Assembly: GCF_009834025.1 (NCBI RefSeq)
Contig: NZ_CP047156.1
Location: 3,494,067 to 3,558,066, forward strand
Length of the DNA stretch: 64,000 nt
Direction: 5' to 3'
Source of the DNA: Epidermidibacterium keratini
GTDB lineage: Bacteria > Actinomycetota > Actinomycetes > Mycobacteriales > Antricoccaceae
The notes under the pieces are model-generated. The model had not been told where the DNA came from and did no database searches. It worked only from the letters and a program-made list of their open reading frames with translations. Shown here piece after piece: positions 21,405-31,979 of the stretch; position 1 is the first letter of the stretch, and each line of letters starts with the position of its first letter. The position numbers and the translations under genes are program-made.

Positions 21405-21947
21405 ATGTACTCCACCATGCAGCCCACCCGGCACACTCTCTCGGTCCTGGTCGAAGACCGCCCCGGCGTACTCGCCCGCATCGCCGGGCTGTTTAGCCGC
21501 CGCGGCTTCAACATCGAGTCGCTGGCGGTCGGCCCGACCGAGCAGCCGGCGATCTCGCGCATCACGATCGTCGTCTCGGTCGAAGGCGATCTGCTTGAGC
21601 AGGTCACCAAGCAGCTCAACAAGCTGATCCACGTCATCAAGATCGTCGAGCTCGACCCGGCCAGCTCGGTGCAGCGCGAGATCATGCTGATCAAGGTGCG
21701 TGTCGATGCCCACCATCGCGCGCCCGTGCTCGAGACGGTCGACCTGTTTCGCGCCAAGGTGGTCGATGTCAACACCGACTCGGTCACCGTTGAGGCCACC
21801 GGAGCGCGCCCCAAGCTGCAGGCGCTGATCGAGGCGCTCGAGCCGTTCGGCGTACGCGAGCTCGTGCAGTCCGGTGCGGTGGCGATCGGACGCGGCCCCC
21901 GCTCGATCTCCACAACGCAGCTGCGCAGCGCCGACCGGGCCAGCTAG
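21405..21947 (+). CDS. ilvN: Acetolactate synthase small (regulatory) subunit
   Basis: 180 aa. An N-terminal ACT domain (LSVLVEDRPGVLARIAGLFS, RRGFNIESLAVGPTE) binds valine for feedback inhibition; the C-terminal domain (about 80-165) completes the long actinobacterial form. It starts 12 bp after ilvB with an AGGAGG-like SD, so subunits are co-expressed. Confidence 0.97.
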   Translation: MYSTMQPTRHTLSVLVEDRPGVLARIAGLFSRRGFNIESLAVGPTEQPAISRITIVVSVEGDLLEQVTKQLNKLIHVIKIVELDPASSVQREIMLIKVRVDAHHRAPVLETVDLFRAKVVDVNTDSVTVEATGARPKLQALIEALEPFGVRELVQSGAVAIGRGPRSISTTQLRSADRAS

Positions 21948-22022
21948 TCACGCACGTCACATCACTAACGTCACTGAAAAGTTCAACGCAACCGCGGGCA
22001 GCGGCCCGCCACAGAAAGGTAG

Positions 22023-23057
<1,035 letters not shown>

Positions 23058-23091
23058 GCAACGGCCACATTCGGAAGGTTGACGTAATCGC

Positions 23092-24117
23092 ATGAAGCTC
23101 GCAGTAATCCCCGGCGACGGGATCGGCATCGAGGTCACCGCAGAAGCATTGAAGGTTCTCGATGCAGTCGGGTTCGAGGCTGAGCGCACCGAGTTCCCGC
23201 TGGGCGCGACCCACTGGCACGAGACCGGCGAGCTGTTGCCGGACTCGGTCATGGAGCAGCTGCGCGAGTACGACGCGATCCTGCTGGGGGCCGTCGGCGA
23301 TCCGTCGGTGCCGCCGGGGATCCTCGAGCGAGGACTGCTGCTGAAGCTGCGGTTTGCCTTCCAGCACTACGTCAACCTTCGCCCGGCCAAGCTTTACAAG
23401 GGCACCGACTCGGTCCTCGCGGGAGAGCCGGAGATCGACTTCGTCGTCTTCCGCGAGGGCACCGAGGGGCCGTACGCCGGCAACGGTGGCACGCTGCGTG
23501 AAGGTACCGAGCAGGAGATCGCCACCGAGGTCTCTCTCAACACCGCCTTCGGCGTACGCCGCGTCATCGAGGCGGCGTTCCAGACCGCCGCCGAGCGCGA
23601 ACGCAAACACCTGACGCTGGTGCACAAGACCAACGTGATGGTGCATGCCGGCGGGCTGTGGCAGCGGACCTTCGAGGACGTCGCCAAGGACTACCCGCAG
23701 GTGCAGACGGCGTACTCGCACGTCGACGCGGCGATGATCTATCTCGTCGACGACCCGTCGCGCTTCGATGTGGTCGTCACCGACAACCTCTTCGGCGACA
23801 TCGTCACCGATCTCGCGGCGGCCGTCACCGGCGGGATCGGTCTTGCTGCATCGGGAAACATCGATGCTTCACGGACGTTTCCGTCGATGTTCGAGCCAGT
23901 GCACGGCTCGGCCCCGGACATCGCGGGCCAGGGCAAAGCCGACCCGACCGCGGCGATCCTGTCGGCAAGCATGCTGCTCGAGCACGTCGGCGAGAAAGCG
24001 CTCGCTGCCAAGGTCGAGTCCGCGGTCGCGACCGACCTCGCGCAGCGCGACAAGAATGCAGCGAGCAGCACCTCGCAGATTGGCGATCGGATCGCCGAGC
24101 TCGCAGCCCGGGCCTGA
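23092..24117 (+). CDS. leuB: 3-isopropylmalate dehydrogenase LeuB
   Basis: 341 aa. It oxidatively decarboxylates 3-isopropylmalate to the leucine precursor ketoacid, and the same enzyme type acts on citramalate-derived methylmalate. Seen: [16 protein letters not shown], the NAD-site loop and [20 protein letters not shown] with metal aspartates, and [19 protein letters not shown]. Downstream of ilvC and 5 bp before cimA. Confidence 0.96.
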   Translation: MKLAVIPGDGIGIEVTAEALKVLDAVGFEAERTEFPLGATHWHETGELLPDSVMEQLREYDAILLGAVGDPSVPPGILERGLLLKLRFAFQHYVNLRPAKLYKGTDSVLAGEPEIDFVVFREGTEGPYAGNGGTLREGTEQEIATEVSLNTAFGVRRVIEAAFQTAAERERKHLTLVHKTNVMVHAGGLWQRTFEDVAKDYPQVQTAYSHVDAAMIYLVDDPSRFDVVVTDNLFGDIVTDLAAAVTGGIGLAASGNIDASRTFPSMFEPVHGSAPDIAGQGKADPTAAILSASMLLEHVGEKALAAKVESAVATDLAQRDKNAASSTSQIGDRIAELAARA

Positions 24118-24122
24118 GTTTC

Positions 24123-25718
24123 ATGGATGAGTTCCACGTTTACGACACCACGTTGCGTGATGGCGCCCAGCGTGAAGGCATCACCTACTCGGTGGCCGAC
24201 AAGCTCGCCGTCGCACGGCTGCTCGACGAGCTCGGTGTCGGCTTCATCGAAGGCGGCTGGCCAGGGGCGCTGCCCAAGGACACCGAGTTCTTCGAGCGGG
24301 CGCGCACCGAGCTGGAGCTGAGTACGGCGCAGCTGGTGGCGTTCGGGGCGACCCGCAAGGCCGGCGTGGCGGTCGCGGACGACCCGCAGGTGCAGGCGTT
24401 GCTGGACTCTGGTGCACCGGTCATCTGCCTGGTGGCGAAGTCCGACGTGCGTCACGTCGAGCAGGCGCTGCGCACCACGCGCGAGGAGAACCTCGCGATG
24501 GTCGCCGACACGGTCCGCCACCTCGTCGCTGCGGATCGACGCGTCTTCGTCGACTGCGAGCACTTCTTCGACGGATTTCGATACGATGCGGACTATGCCG
24601 TCGCGGTGATGCAGGCGGCGTACGACGCCGGCGCGTCGGTGGTCGTCATGTGCGACACGAACGGCGGCATGCTGCCCACCGGCATCCAGCGCGTCGTACG
24701 CGAGGTCCGTGCTCGCGTCGACGGACGGTTAGGCATCCACTGCCAGGACGACACCGGATGCGCCGTCGCCAACACGCTCACCGCCGTCGAGGAGGGCGTC
24801 ACGCACGTGCAGTGCACCGCCAACGGCTACGGCGAGCGGACCGGCAACGCCGACCTCTTCGGCGTACTCGGTGGACTCGTCGCCAAGCTCGACATGCCGG
24901 TGCTGCCCGAAGGCCGGTTTGCCGAGATGCAGCGGATCAGCCACGCGCTGGCCGAGATCGCCAACCTCTCGCCGAACACCCACCAGCCGTACGTCGGCGC
25001 GTCGTCGTTTGCCCACAAGGCGGGGCTGCACGCGAGCGCGATCAAGGTCGCCCCCGAGCTCTACAACCACATGGACCCGGCCGACGTCGGCAACGACATG
25101 CGCATCCTCGTCACCGAGATGGCCGGTCGCGCGAGCGTCGAGCTGAAGGGCCGCGAGCTCGGCGTCGACATCGCCTCCGATCCCGCCGCGGTCGCCCGGG
25201 TCGTGGAGATCGTGAAGTCCCGCGAGGCCGAAGGATGGTCCTATGAGGCCGCCGATGCCTCGTTCGAGCTGCTCCTGCGCTCGGAGGTCGAGCCCGACCG
25301 GCACGCGCCGTTTGACCTGGAGTCCTACCGCGTCATCGTCGAGCACCGCGCCGACGGCGAGGTCGTCTCCGAGGCGACGGTCAAGGTGATCGTCGACGGG
25401 CGCCGCGTCATCGCGACCGCCGAGGGCAACGGCCCGGTCAATGCCCTCGACCAGGCGCTGCGTCAGGCCGTCACCGAGCACTACCCGCAGCTGCGCGATG
25501 TCGAGCTGGCCGACTACAAGGTCCGCATCCTCGAAGGGCGCCACGGAACCGACGCGACGACGCGCGTGCTGATCGGCAGCACCGACGGAGATCGCGGCTG
25601 GACCACGGTCGGCGTACACCCCAACGTCGTCGAGTCGTCGTGGAAGGCGCTCGTCGACGGAGTGAGCTACGGCTTGCTCAAGCGCCGCGAGCTAGCGGCA
25701 AACCGCCCCGCTGAGTAA
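24123..25718 (+). CDS. cimA: (R)-citramalate synthase CimA
   Basis: 531 aa from the ATG at 24123. It condenses pyruvate and acetyl-CoA to citramalate, a threonine-independent entry to isoleucine. The HMGL-like barrel begins VYDTTLRDGAQREGITYSV; metal histidines are in LGIHCQDDTGCAVANTL and the C-terminal LeuA-type allosteric domain spans about 395-520. HKAGLHASAIKV is the helical subdomain motif. Length and the DTTLRDGAQ start fit CimA better than LeuA, but homoaconitate-type specificity cannot be excluded. Its 3' end overlaps the convergent neighbour by 52 bp. Confidence 0.92.
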   Translation: MDEFHVYDTTLRDGAQREGITYSVADKLAVARLLDELGVGFIEGGWPGALPKDTEFFERARTELELSTAQLVAFGATRKAGVAVADDPQVQALLDSGAPVICLVAKSDVRHVEQALRTTREENLAMVADTVRHLVAADRRVFVDCEHFFDGFRYDADYAVAVMQAAYDAGASVVVMCDTNGGMLPTGIQRVVREVRARVDGRLGIHCQDDTGCAVANTLTAVEEGVTHVQCTANGYGERTGNADLFGVLGGLVAKLDMPVLPEGRFAEMQRISHALAEIANLSPNTHQPYVGASSFAHKAGLHASAIKVAPELYNHMDPADVGNDMRILVTEMAGRASVELKGRELGVDIASDPAAVARVVEIVKSREAEGWSYEAADASFELLLRSEVEPDRHAPFDLESYRVIVEHRADGEVVSEATVKVIVDGRRVIATAEGNGPVNALDQALRQAVTEHYPQLRDVELADYKVRILEGRHGTDATTRVLIGSTDGDRGWTTVGVHPNVVESSWKALVDGVSYGLLKRRELAANRPAE

Positions 25719-26506
25719 GCCTCGATCGCGGCCTGCACATCAGCGGTCTTCGGGCTCGTCGCCCACAGCGAGACCGCGTAGGGCGTGCCATAGAAGTGCT
25801 CGTTCCACCGCTCACCGCGCCGTGGCTTGACCGCGGGCTCGGCGGGGGCGGTCTCCTGCGGCTCGTCGGCCGGCTCCGGCTTTGCTGGCTCAAGGGGGCG
25901 GATCTGCTCGAAGACCTCCCGAGAGGGCTGCACCGTCGGCGGGGGAGGGTCGGCCTCAAAGTCCAGCGGAGGGAGTGGCTCGTCGGCCGTCTCGTGCGGC
26001 TCGTCGGGCTCGGCCTCCGGCTCGGGTGGGCGTTCCTCCGCCACGGTGACGATCAGCGTGCGGCCAAGCCGCCCGGCGATCTCGCACCGGCGTACTCGCT
26101 CCCAGGGCAGCGCTACCTGTTCGGTGCCGGCGGCCGGACCGAACGTGATCGCGGTGTCGTCGAGGTTGAGCACGGTGCCGGTGCGTCCGATCGGCACGAA
26201 CCACGCAACGGCCGCGCCGATGGCGATGACGAGGATGACGCACAGCAGCGCGATGAGCCACGTGGCACCGACGAGGTAGCTCGGCTCGGGGCGCCACCAC
26301 ACGACGATCGCAGGGATCAGGCACAGCAGCGCCGCCGGGATGATCCACCAGGCGAGTGCGCGCAGCCGGCTCTGCCGGGTGCGCACGACCGCGAACTCGC
26401 CGCCCTGGGGCTCACTTTGGCGAGGCTGAGCGCGAAAGACGTCCGCGGGATGCAGCGTCGGCGCGGGTGCCTGCGTCGCGTTGCGGGCGGGGGAGTTTTC
26501 AGTCAC
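25667..26506 (-). CDS. Two-TM protein with PH-like segment and acidic/Pro-rich region
   Basis: 279 aa from a GTG at 26506 that overlaps the upstream stop by 8 bp. The frame is open further, but that part is the shadow of the upstream gene. Two hydrophobic helices (about 60-80 and 88-112) are followed by a beta-rich PH-like stretch (IGRTGTVLNLDDTAITFGP, LPWERVRRCEIAGRLG), an acidic Pro/Glu-rich linker and a C-terminal block with RWNEHFYGTPYAVSLWATS. No family recognised. Its 3' end runs 52 bp into the antisense of cimA. Confidence 0.6.
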   Translation of the reverse strand: MTENSPARNATQAPAPTLHPADVFRAQPRQSEPQGGEFAVVRTRQSRLRALAWWIIPAALLCLIPAIVVWWRPEPSYLVGATWLIALLCVILVIAIGAAVAWFVPIGRTGTVLNLDDTAITFGPAAGTEQVALPWERVRRCEIAGRLGRTLIVTVAEERPPEPEAEPDEPHETADEPLPPLDFEADPPPPTVQPSREVFEQIRPLEPAKPEPADEPQETAPAEPAVKPRRGERWNEHFYGTPYAVSLWATSPKTADVQAAIEAYSAGRFAASSRRLSKP

Positions 26507-27425
26507 GATCACCGACCCTAGACGGTGCTTTGAGTACGTCGGATCCGTGCTCACTGGCTTGGTCACAGTCTTGGTCACAGACGGCAAGCAAGTGTCGGCG
26601 CAGGGGAGCGGCCTCGGCGGTGAACTCGCGCTGGAGTGCGGCGTACTCGGCGCGGCCCTGAGGTGTCTCGATTGCGATCGGCTCCAGTCCGAGATCGCGA
26701 AGGTCGTAGGGGCTAGCGCGCATGTCGACGTAACGGATGCGGCGGGCCAGGTCGAAGCAGGCCAGCACCAGCTCGCTGGAGGTGAGCGGGATGAGCTTGT
26801 AAGCCCACTTGTAGAGGTCCATGCCGGCGTGCAGACAACCCGGCTGCTCGTGGTCGAGGCGGTCCTCGGCGTGGAGCTGGGTCGTGTTGAGCGGGCGCGC
26901 GGGCATTGTGAAGAAGCGGAACGCGTCAAAGTGCGTGCACTGCAGCGGCTTTGCCTCGACGATGTCGGCGAGCTCGTCGGGCGCGAGGCGCAGTGGCCAG
27001 GCGTCGTGGCGCACCTGCTGGGGCTGCTGGCGGTAGACCATCGCCCACTCGTGCAGCCCGAAGCAGCCGTATCTGGCCGGGCGGTCCAGCGTCGAGCGCA
27101 TCAGCCGGCGGACGAACTCGATCAACGGGCGCCGCTGATCGGCGTACCGCTCGATGTCGGCGCTGACCTCGTCGCCATCGGTGCTGTAGTAGGGCCAGTC
27201 GCGGTGCGGGGCGTCGGCGGCATCGGCGAGTACGACGCCCGCACCGGGGTGCCAGCGCCGCAGCTGGTTGGGCCGGAACTGGTAGTAGGTAAAGAGGAAG
27301 TCCTCGACGGGGTGAGCGATGCCGCGGCCCTGGCGCTGCTCGTGCGCGGTCACGCGCTCATCGACCGCCGCGAGGTGCGCGGCCTGGCGGTCGGTCCATT
27401 CCGCGCGCGACATCAGGTCAGTCAT
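26499..27425 (-). CDS. Conserved protein often labelled 3-methyladenine DNA glycosylase
   Basis: 308 aa from an ATG with an excellent SD (GGAGGG) at 27425. Recognisable blocks are HPVEDFLFTYYQFRPNQLRR, WHPGAG, YGCFGLHEWAMVYR and HFDAFRFFTMPA. I recall this family being annotated as 3-methyladenine DNA glycosylase in actinobacteria, but I see no helix-hairpin-helix or AlkA/Tag/Mpg motif, so the activity is not supported by sequence. Soluble, no signal peptide. Likely an operon with the downstream two-TM gene. Confidence 0.65.
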   Translation of the reverse strand: MTDLMSRAEWTDRQAAHLAAVDERVTAHEQRQGRGIAHPVEDFLFTYYQFRPNQLRRWHPGAGVVLADAADAPHRDWPYYSTDGDEVSADIERYADQRRPLIEFVRRLMRSTLDRPARYGCFGLHEWAMVYRQQPQQVRHDAWPLRLAPDELADIVEAKPLQCTHFDAFRFFTMPARPLNTTQLHAEDRLDHEQPGCLHAGMDLYKWAYKLIPLTSSELVLACFDLARRIRYVDMRASPYDLRDLGLEPIAIETPQGRAEYAALQREFTAEAAPLRRHLLAVCDQDCDQASEHGSDVLKAPSRVGDRD

Positions 27426-27465
27426 CCGGTCCCTCCTCTCGTCACCGGCCACCAAGGATATGCGC

Positions 27466-27526
27466 CTTCTGCGGTGGAGTTTTGAGGTTTACCTGCGCTG
27501 TAGACCTCAAAAGTCCACCGCAGAAG
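27466..27526. repeat. Long intergenic hairpin, element 1
   Basis: Arms 27466-27491 and 27501-27526 (26 nt each) pair at 24 positions, with a 9-nt loop CCTGCGCTG. The arms begin CTTCTGCGGTGGA. No U-run follows on either strand. It lies between divergent genes, so it is not an ordinary terminator. A second element with the same outer bases (CTGCGGTGGA) and loop length lies at 44984-45038. Confidence 0.75.
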
Positions 27527-27595
27527 CACGGATGCGGGTACGCCGATCCTGCGGCGTACTGCAAGAATTGACGAGACCGAACCTACGGAGGAACT

Positions 27596-28384
27596 ATGCG
27601 CATCGCCCGACTCGTCACGCCCGAAGGAGCCATGACGTTCGGGGTGATCGACGGCCAAGGCGAGCAGTCCGGCTGGACCGTCGAGGCCATCGACGGGCAC
27701 CCGTTTGGCCAGATCGCCCGCACCGGCCAGCGGTGGGCGCTGGACGATGTGCGGCTGCTGTCGCCGATCCTGCCGAGCAAGGTCGTCGCGATCGGGCGTA
27801 ACTACGCGGCCCACGCCGCCGAGCTCGGCAACGAGGTGCCCAAGGAGCCGATGATGTTCCTGAAGCCGTCGACGTCGGTCATCGGTCCGGGCGACCCGAT
27901 CCGGCTCCCGGCTGCCTCCAAGCAGGTCGAGCACGAGGCCGAGCTCGCGGTCGTCATCGGTGCGACCGGTGCGCGCAAGGTCAGCCGCGAGGACGCACCG
28001 GCCACCATCTTCGGGATCACCGCCGCCAATGACGTCTCCGCCCGCGACCTGCAGAAGACCGACGGCCAGTGGGGCCGCGCGAAGGGCTTCGACTCGTTCT
28101 GCCCCATCGGCCCGTGGATCGACACCGATGCGCCGTACGAAGGCATTGGGGTGCGGTGCACCGTCGATGACAAGGTGCGCCAGGACGGCAACACCAACGA
28201 CCTCATCTTCGACATACCCACCCTCATCTCGTATGTCTCGCACGTCATGACGCTGCTTCCCGGTGACGTGATCCTGACTGGTACGCCGGAGGGCGTCGGG
28301 CCTCTGGTTGCCGGTGAGACTGTCACGGTCAGCGTCCAGGGCGTGGGCGATCTGACCAACCCGGTCGTGGCGGACGAGGCCTAA
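27596..28384 (+). CDS. Fumarylacetoacetate hydrolase (FAH) family protein
   Basis: 262 aa, ATG with ACGGAGGAAC upstream. FAH-domain enzymes hydrolyse or decarboxylate beta-diketo acids, typically in aromatic catabolism. Metal-ligand residues are in VEHEAELAVVIG and GITAANDVSARDLQ, and GDVILTGTPEGVGPL is the C-terminal signature. The N-terminal cap matches YcgM/HpcE-like members. From memory Rv2993c has the same place next to gltX; the substrate is unknown. 6 bp before gltX. Confidence 0.88.
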   Translation: MRIARLVTPEGAMTFGVIDGQGEQSGWTVEAIDGHPFGQIARTGQRWALDDVRLLSPILPSKVVAIGRNYAAHAAELGNEVPKEPMMFLKPSTSVIGPGDPIRLPAASKQVEHEAELAVVIGATGARKVSREDAPATIFGITAANDVSARDLQKTDGQWGRAKGFDSFCPIGPWIDTDAPYEGIGVRCTVDDKVRQDGNTNDLIFDIPTLISYVSHVMTLLPGDVILTGTPEGVGPLVAGETVTVSVQGVGDLTNPVVADEA

Positions 28385-28390
28385 CTCGCG

Positions 28391-29884
28391 ATGGCAGATC
28401 ACACCGAAGGTTCCGACGTACGCGTCCGATTTTGCCCCTCTCCCACCGGATTTCCGCATGTCGGGCTGATGCGTACGGCGCTGTTCAACTGGGGCCACGC
28501 GCGGCACACCGGCGGAGCGCTGGTCTTCCGGATCGAGGACACCGACGCCGCGCGCGACAGCGAAGAGAGCTACGAGTCGCTGCTGCGCACCCTGAAGTGG
28601 CTCGGCATCGACTGGGACGAGGGCCCCGACATCGGCGGTCCCTACGGGCCGTACCGGCAGTCGCAGCGCCGTGACATCTACGACGAGGTGATCGCCAAAC
28701 TGCGCGAGACCGACTGGGTCTACGAGTCCTTCTCGACGAACGAGGAAGTCCAGGAGCGGCACAAGGCCGCGGGGCGCGATCCACGACTCGGCTACGACAA
28801 CTACGACCGCGACCTGCCCGAGGAGCAGCGCGCGGCCTTCCGCGCCGAAGGCCGTCCCGGCGTACTGCGGCTGCGGATGCCCGACGAGACGATCAGCTGG
28901 AACGACCTGATCCGTGGCGAAGTGACGTTTGAGGCCGGGCAGATCCCGGACTTCGCCATCGTGCGTGCGAACGGCGACCCGCTCTACACCTTCGTCAACC
29001 CGGTCGACGACGCGCTCATGAAGATCACCCACGTGTTGCGCGGTGAAGACCTGCTGCCCTCGACCCCGCGCCAGATCGCGCTCTACCGCGCGCTGATGGA
29101 CATCGGTGTCGCCGAGCGGGTGCCGGAGTTCGGGCACCTGCCGTACGTGATGGGCGAGGGCAACAAGAAGCTCTCCAAGCGCGACGCCGAGGCGAACTTC
29201 GATTTGTACGTCGAGCGCGGGTTCGTGCCCGAGGGCGTGCTGAACTATCTCGCCCTGCTCGGCTGGTCGATCGCGCCGGATCGCGACGTCTTCAGTCCGC
29301 AGGAGTTCGTCGACGCGTTTGACGTGCACGACGTCAACGCCAACCCGGCGCGCTTCGACCTGAAGAAGGCCGAGGCCATCAACGCCGACCACATCCGGCT
29401 GCTGCCCGAGGACGAGCTGCGTGACCGGCTCGTCGGCGTACTGCAGAAGGCCGGGGTGCTCGATGACCCGGTCCCAGCCGACGATCTGCAGCGGCTGATC
29501 GCTGCTGTGCCGCTGGTGCAGACCCGCATGCAGACCCTGAGTGAAGCCCCGGCCCTGCTCGGCTTCTTGTTCGTCTCCGACGACGCACTGGAGTTCTCTG
29601 ACGACGCGCTTGGCACGCTCAAGGACGGGGCGTCCGGCGTACTCGACGCGGCGATCGACGCATTGGGTTCGGTCGAGCCGTTTGACGCGGAGACGATCGA
29701 GGCCGCGTTGCGAGCGGCGATCGTGGACGGACTCGGGATCAAACCGCGGCTCGCGTTTGGACCGCTGCGGGTGGCGCTGAGCGGTCAGCGGATATCGCCG
29801 CCGTTGTTTGAGTCGATGGAGATCCTGGGCCGCGAGTCGACGCTGCGTCGCCTTCAGCGGCTGCGGGAGCGGCTCGCCGGGTAG
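28391..29884 (+). CDS. gltX: Glutamyl-tRNA synthetase
   Basis: 497 aa, class I synthetase. HIGH-type motif in [14 protein letters not shown] (His and Gly kept) and KMSKS-type motif in [11 protein letters not shown]. It charges tRNA-Glu and, with GatCAB upstream, probably also mischarges tRNA-Gln; both tRNA genes follow directly. The C-terminal anticodon-binding helical domain is complete. Confidence 0.97.
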   Translation: MADHTEGSDVRVRFCPSPTGFPHVGLMRTALFNWGHARHTGGALVFRIEDTDAARDSEESYESLLRTLKWLGIDWDEGPDIGGPYGPYRQSQRRDIYDEVIAKLRETDWVYESFSTNEEVQERHKAAGRDPRLGYDNYDRDLPEEQRAAFRAEGRPGVLRLRMPDETISWNDLIRGEVTFEAGQIPDFAIVRANGDPLYTFVNPVDDALMKITHVLRGEDLLPSTPRQIALYRALMDIGVAERVPEFGHLPYVMGEGNKKLSKRDAEANFDLYVERGFVPEGVLNYLALLGWSIAPDRDVFSPQEFVDAFDVHDVNANPARFDLKKAEAINADHIRLLPEDELRDRLVGVLQKAGVLDDPVPADDLQRLIAAVPLVQTRMQTLSEAPALLGFLFVSDDALEFSDDALGTLKDGASGVLDAAIDALGSVEPFDAETIEAALRAAIVDGLGIKPRLAFGPLRVALSGQRISPPLFESMEILGRESTLRRLQRLRERLAG

Positions 29885-29914
29885 GTGATGTTGCCAGACG
29901 CACACCGACCCCGG

Positions 29915-29944
29915 TTGGGAGCGCTCGTGCGCATGCGGTAGTAT
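29915..29944 (+). promoter_or_regulatory. Promoter for tRNA-Gln/tRNA-Glu
   Basis: TTGGGA (29915-29920) and TAGTAT (29939-29944) with an 18-bp spacer form a sigma-A-type promoter 62 bp before tRNA-Gln, just after gltX. Confidence 0.5.
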
Positions 29945-30006
29945 TTTTCGTCGGCACTGCTGCGGAAGACCGCGTCACGCGGAGCACCACAGCGGCCGGA
30001 ATCCCT

Positions 30007-30078
30007 TGGGGTATGGTGTAATTGGCAGCACGACTGATTCTGGTTCAGTTAGTCTAGGTTCGAGTCCTGGTACCCCAG
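30007..30078 (+). tRNA. tRNA-Gln (CUG)
   Basis: Acceptor TGGGGTA pairs with TACCCCA, discriminator G. D-arm GGTGTAATTGGCAGCAC, anticodon stem ACTGA/TCAGT around the loop TTCTGGT giving anticodon CTG, and T-arm with GGTTCGAGTCC. CCA is not encoded. It is preceded by a promoter and followed by tRNA-Glu. Confidence 0.95.
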
Positions 30079-30170
30079 CGCGTGCCTCTTCGGACCATCG
30101 CTCTTTTGAGTAATATCCCTTGAGCACCAGCACAAGTTCATCCGATGACGCCTGCGTCATCACCAGTCCT

Positions 30171-30246
30171 GCCCCCGTCGTCTAGTGGTCCAGGACGCCG
30201 CCCTCTCAAGGCGGTAACGCCGGTTCGAACCCGGTCGGGGGTACCA
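30171..30246 (+). tRNA. tRNA-Glu (CUC)
   Basis: Acceptor GCCCCCG pairs with CGGGGGT (one G-U), discriminator A, and CCA is encoded (30244-30246). Anticodon stem CCGCC/GGCGG around CTCTCAA gives anticodon CTC. T-arm contains GGTTCGAACCC. It lies directly downstream of gltX and tRNA-Gln. Confidence 0.96.
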
Positions 30247-30251
30247 CACGC

Positions 30252-30282
30252 AAGGCCCCGCCAGCATCGCTGGCGGGGCCTT
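30252..30282 (+). terminator. Terminator after tRNA-Glu
   Basis: A 14-bp perfect stem (AAGGCCCCGCCAGC / GCTGGCGGGGCCTT) with the 3-nt loop ATC begins 5 nt after the encoded CCA. Only a short T-rich stretch follows. Confidence 0.8.
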
Positions 30283-30312
30283 CGTCATTGGCGGCGCCCC
30301 GCATAAACTCCG

Positions 30313-31251
30313 ATGGTGACCTGGGACCCCATCCGTAACGCCAAGCCACCGGCGGACCGATCGCGCTCGTCAACGGGGAGCGGCTGGATCGTCGAACGGC
30401 GCCGCCGTCGATGGCCCCCGGTCATCTGGACGTTGCTGGCGGCATTGAGCGGCTGGGTGGCGTGGACCAGCTTCAGAGAGGGCAATTCGGCGCCAGCGGT
30501 GATCGCGGCGTTGGCGGGCCTCGCCTTCGTGTCGATGATCCCGCCAGCGCGCAAGCCCGTCGTACAACCGCACTTGGTGACGGCGGCTCAGGGTCGGGGG
30601 ATCCTGCTGCCGACGCGGGCAAAGTCGCTGCGCTTCATGCTGGTCGGCTCGCTGTTCATCGTGCTAGTGATGTACGCCGGCGTACTCGGGGTGCTCGACG
30701 GCGAGGTACTGCGGGGCGTGCTGGCAATCGCGGTCGCCCTGCTCGCTGCCGCCGCCATGGTCAGCGAGGTGCGGATGAGGCGGCGCGGCGCGCGTGGTCT
30801 GCTCATCAGCCCGGCCGGGGTCGAGCTGCGAGACCGGCACCCCGCACAGGCCCGGGCATGGGAGCACATCCGCGACGTGCGGGCCTCGTACGTATTTCTG
30901 GTGGTCCGCAGGCCTGCCCTTCCGATACCGTCGCGGCCGGCGATCTCGAACACGCTGACCTTCACCATGCATCCGCCGGACGCGGTCGGGCCACCGCCCT
31001 CAGACAACGAGGTCACGCCAGCGGACGATCACGTCGATGCCGACGAGCTGGCGTGTAACGCCCTGACGGCCTTCCATTTCGTGCGTGCCTACGCCCACGA
31101 CCCATCGCTTCGGCACGAGCTCGGCAGCGATGCCGCGTTGCGTCGGTGGAGCGCCCTGGCGGCGTCGACCGGGCCCCGACCGGCGCCCGCGATCTCGGAC
31201 GGCGACCGCTTTAGGATGTGGCAACTGAACACCGACAAGGAGAGCCCGTGA
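30313..31251 (+). CDS. Membrane protein, possible PH-like domain
   Basis: 312 aa. Four hydrophobic segments (about 37-50, 57-76, 107-127, 134-150) are followed by a soluble region with a beta-rich PH-like pattern (GLLISPAGVELRDRH, AWEHIRDVRASYVFLVVRR) and a helical C terminus. Function not recognised. Its stop overlaps the GTG of the nucleoside phosphorylase gene by 4 bp, so the three genes to 33289 are probably one transcript. Confidence 0.65.
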   Translation: MVTWDPIRNAKPPADRSRSSTGSGWIVERRRRRWPPVIWTLLAALSGWVAWTSFREGNSAPAVIAALAGLAFVSMIPPARKPVVQPHLVTAAQGRGILLPTRAKSLRFMLVGSLFIVLVMYAGVLGVLDGEVLRGVLAIAVALLAAAAMVSEVRMRRRGARGLLISPAGVELRDRHPAQARAWEHIRDVRASYVFLVVRRPALPIPSRPAISNTLTFTMHPPDAVGPPPSDNEVTPADDHVDADELACNALTAFHFVRAYAHDPSLRHELGSDAALRRWSALAASTGPRPAPAISDGDRFRMWQLNTDKESP

Positions 31252-31979
31252 CCGACCAACCGCTCACCGGATTACCGGCGTCCGGACTACCGGATCGAGC
31301 GCTCGTGGTGGGTGATCCGGAGCGCGCTGCGGCGGTCGCTGAGCAGCTGACGGACATGCGGCCGATCGCTCGGCGTCGGGAATTCCATACATATCTAGGA
31401 TCCTGGCGTGGCGAGTCGGTTCTCGTGAGCTCGCATGGCGTGGGTTCCCCTGGGGCGCAGTGCTTGTTTGAGGAGCTCGCCGAGGGTGGCGTGAGCACGA
31501 TCGTGCGCCTCGGCACGACGGGTGCGCTGCAGCCGGGGATCGAAGACGGAGATCTGGTGATCGCCGATGCCTGCATCCGCGATGACGGGGTCACCGTCCA
31601 GCTGATCCCGCCGAGCTATCCCGCTGCCGCCTCGCCAGAGATCGTCCTTGCGCTGCAGGAGGCAGCCGTCGCACGCGGTGCGGCGTTCCACCGGGGCATC
31701 GTGTGGACCCGCGCGGCGTTCTATCCCGATCTGGTCGACCTTGGACTCGAGCGGTATGTCGAGGCCGGGGTGCTGTCGATCGAGATGGAGCTGTCTGCGC
31801 TGCTGGTGTTTGCGGCACGCCGACGACTGCGCGCTGGCGGCGTACTCGTCGTCGACGGGGCTGCAGCAGACGGGCTCCGCGACGGTGACGGTTACAACCC
31901 GCATCGCGAGGTCGTCGCTGACGGCGTGCGTGCCGGGGTCGGCGTCGCGCTCGACGCGCTCGTGGCGGTGTCGCGATGA
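31248..31979 (+). CDS. Nucleoside phosphorylase (PNP/UDP family)
   Basis: 243 aa from the GTG at 31248, which has AAGGAGAG just upstream; an earlier in-frame start lacks a ribosome site. Family motifs: LVVGDPERAAAVAE, the phosphate-loop VRLGTTGALQPGI and SIEMELSALLVFA (ribose-binding Glu-Met-Glu). These enzymes split nucleosides with phosphate. Coupling by a 4-bp overlap to a deaminase of adenosine-type compounds suggests a salvage pair in which a deaminated nucleoside is phosphorolysed. Base specificity is not certain. Confidence 0.87.
   Translation: MTDQPLTGLPASGLPDRALVVGDPERAAAVAEQLTDMRPIARRREFHTYLGSWRGESVLVSSHGVGSPGAQCLFEELAEGGVSTIVRLGTTGALQPGIEDGDLVIADACIRDDGVTVQLIPPSYPAAASPEIVLALQEAAVARGAAFHRGIVWTRAAFYPDLVDLGLERYVEAGVLSIEMELSALLVFAARRRLRAGGVLVVDGAAADGLRDGDGYNPHREVVADGVRAGVGVALDALVAVSR

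Noticed and set aside
19446-21716. 756-codon minus-strand open frame over ilvB/ilvN
   Set aside because: Antisense shadow of ilvB and ilvN; no motifs, composition typical of reversed high-GC coding.
23658-24120. N-terminal extension of cimA over the leuB 3' half
   Set aside because: The frame is open there only as a shadow of leuB; CimA starts at 24123 with the family's DEFHVYDTTLRDGAQ.
27422-29905. 827-codon minus-strand open frame covering the FAH gene and gltX
   Set aside because: It is the antisense of two clearly recognised genes and reads as His/Arg/Gly/Leu-rich low-information sequence with no family motif. Long antisense frames are expected at this GC content.
29975-30163. Minus-strand ORF of 62 codons with a natural-looking sequence
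   Set aside because: It overlaps the complete tRNA-Gln gene, whose cloverleaf explains the conservation.
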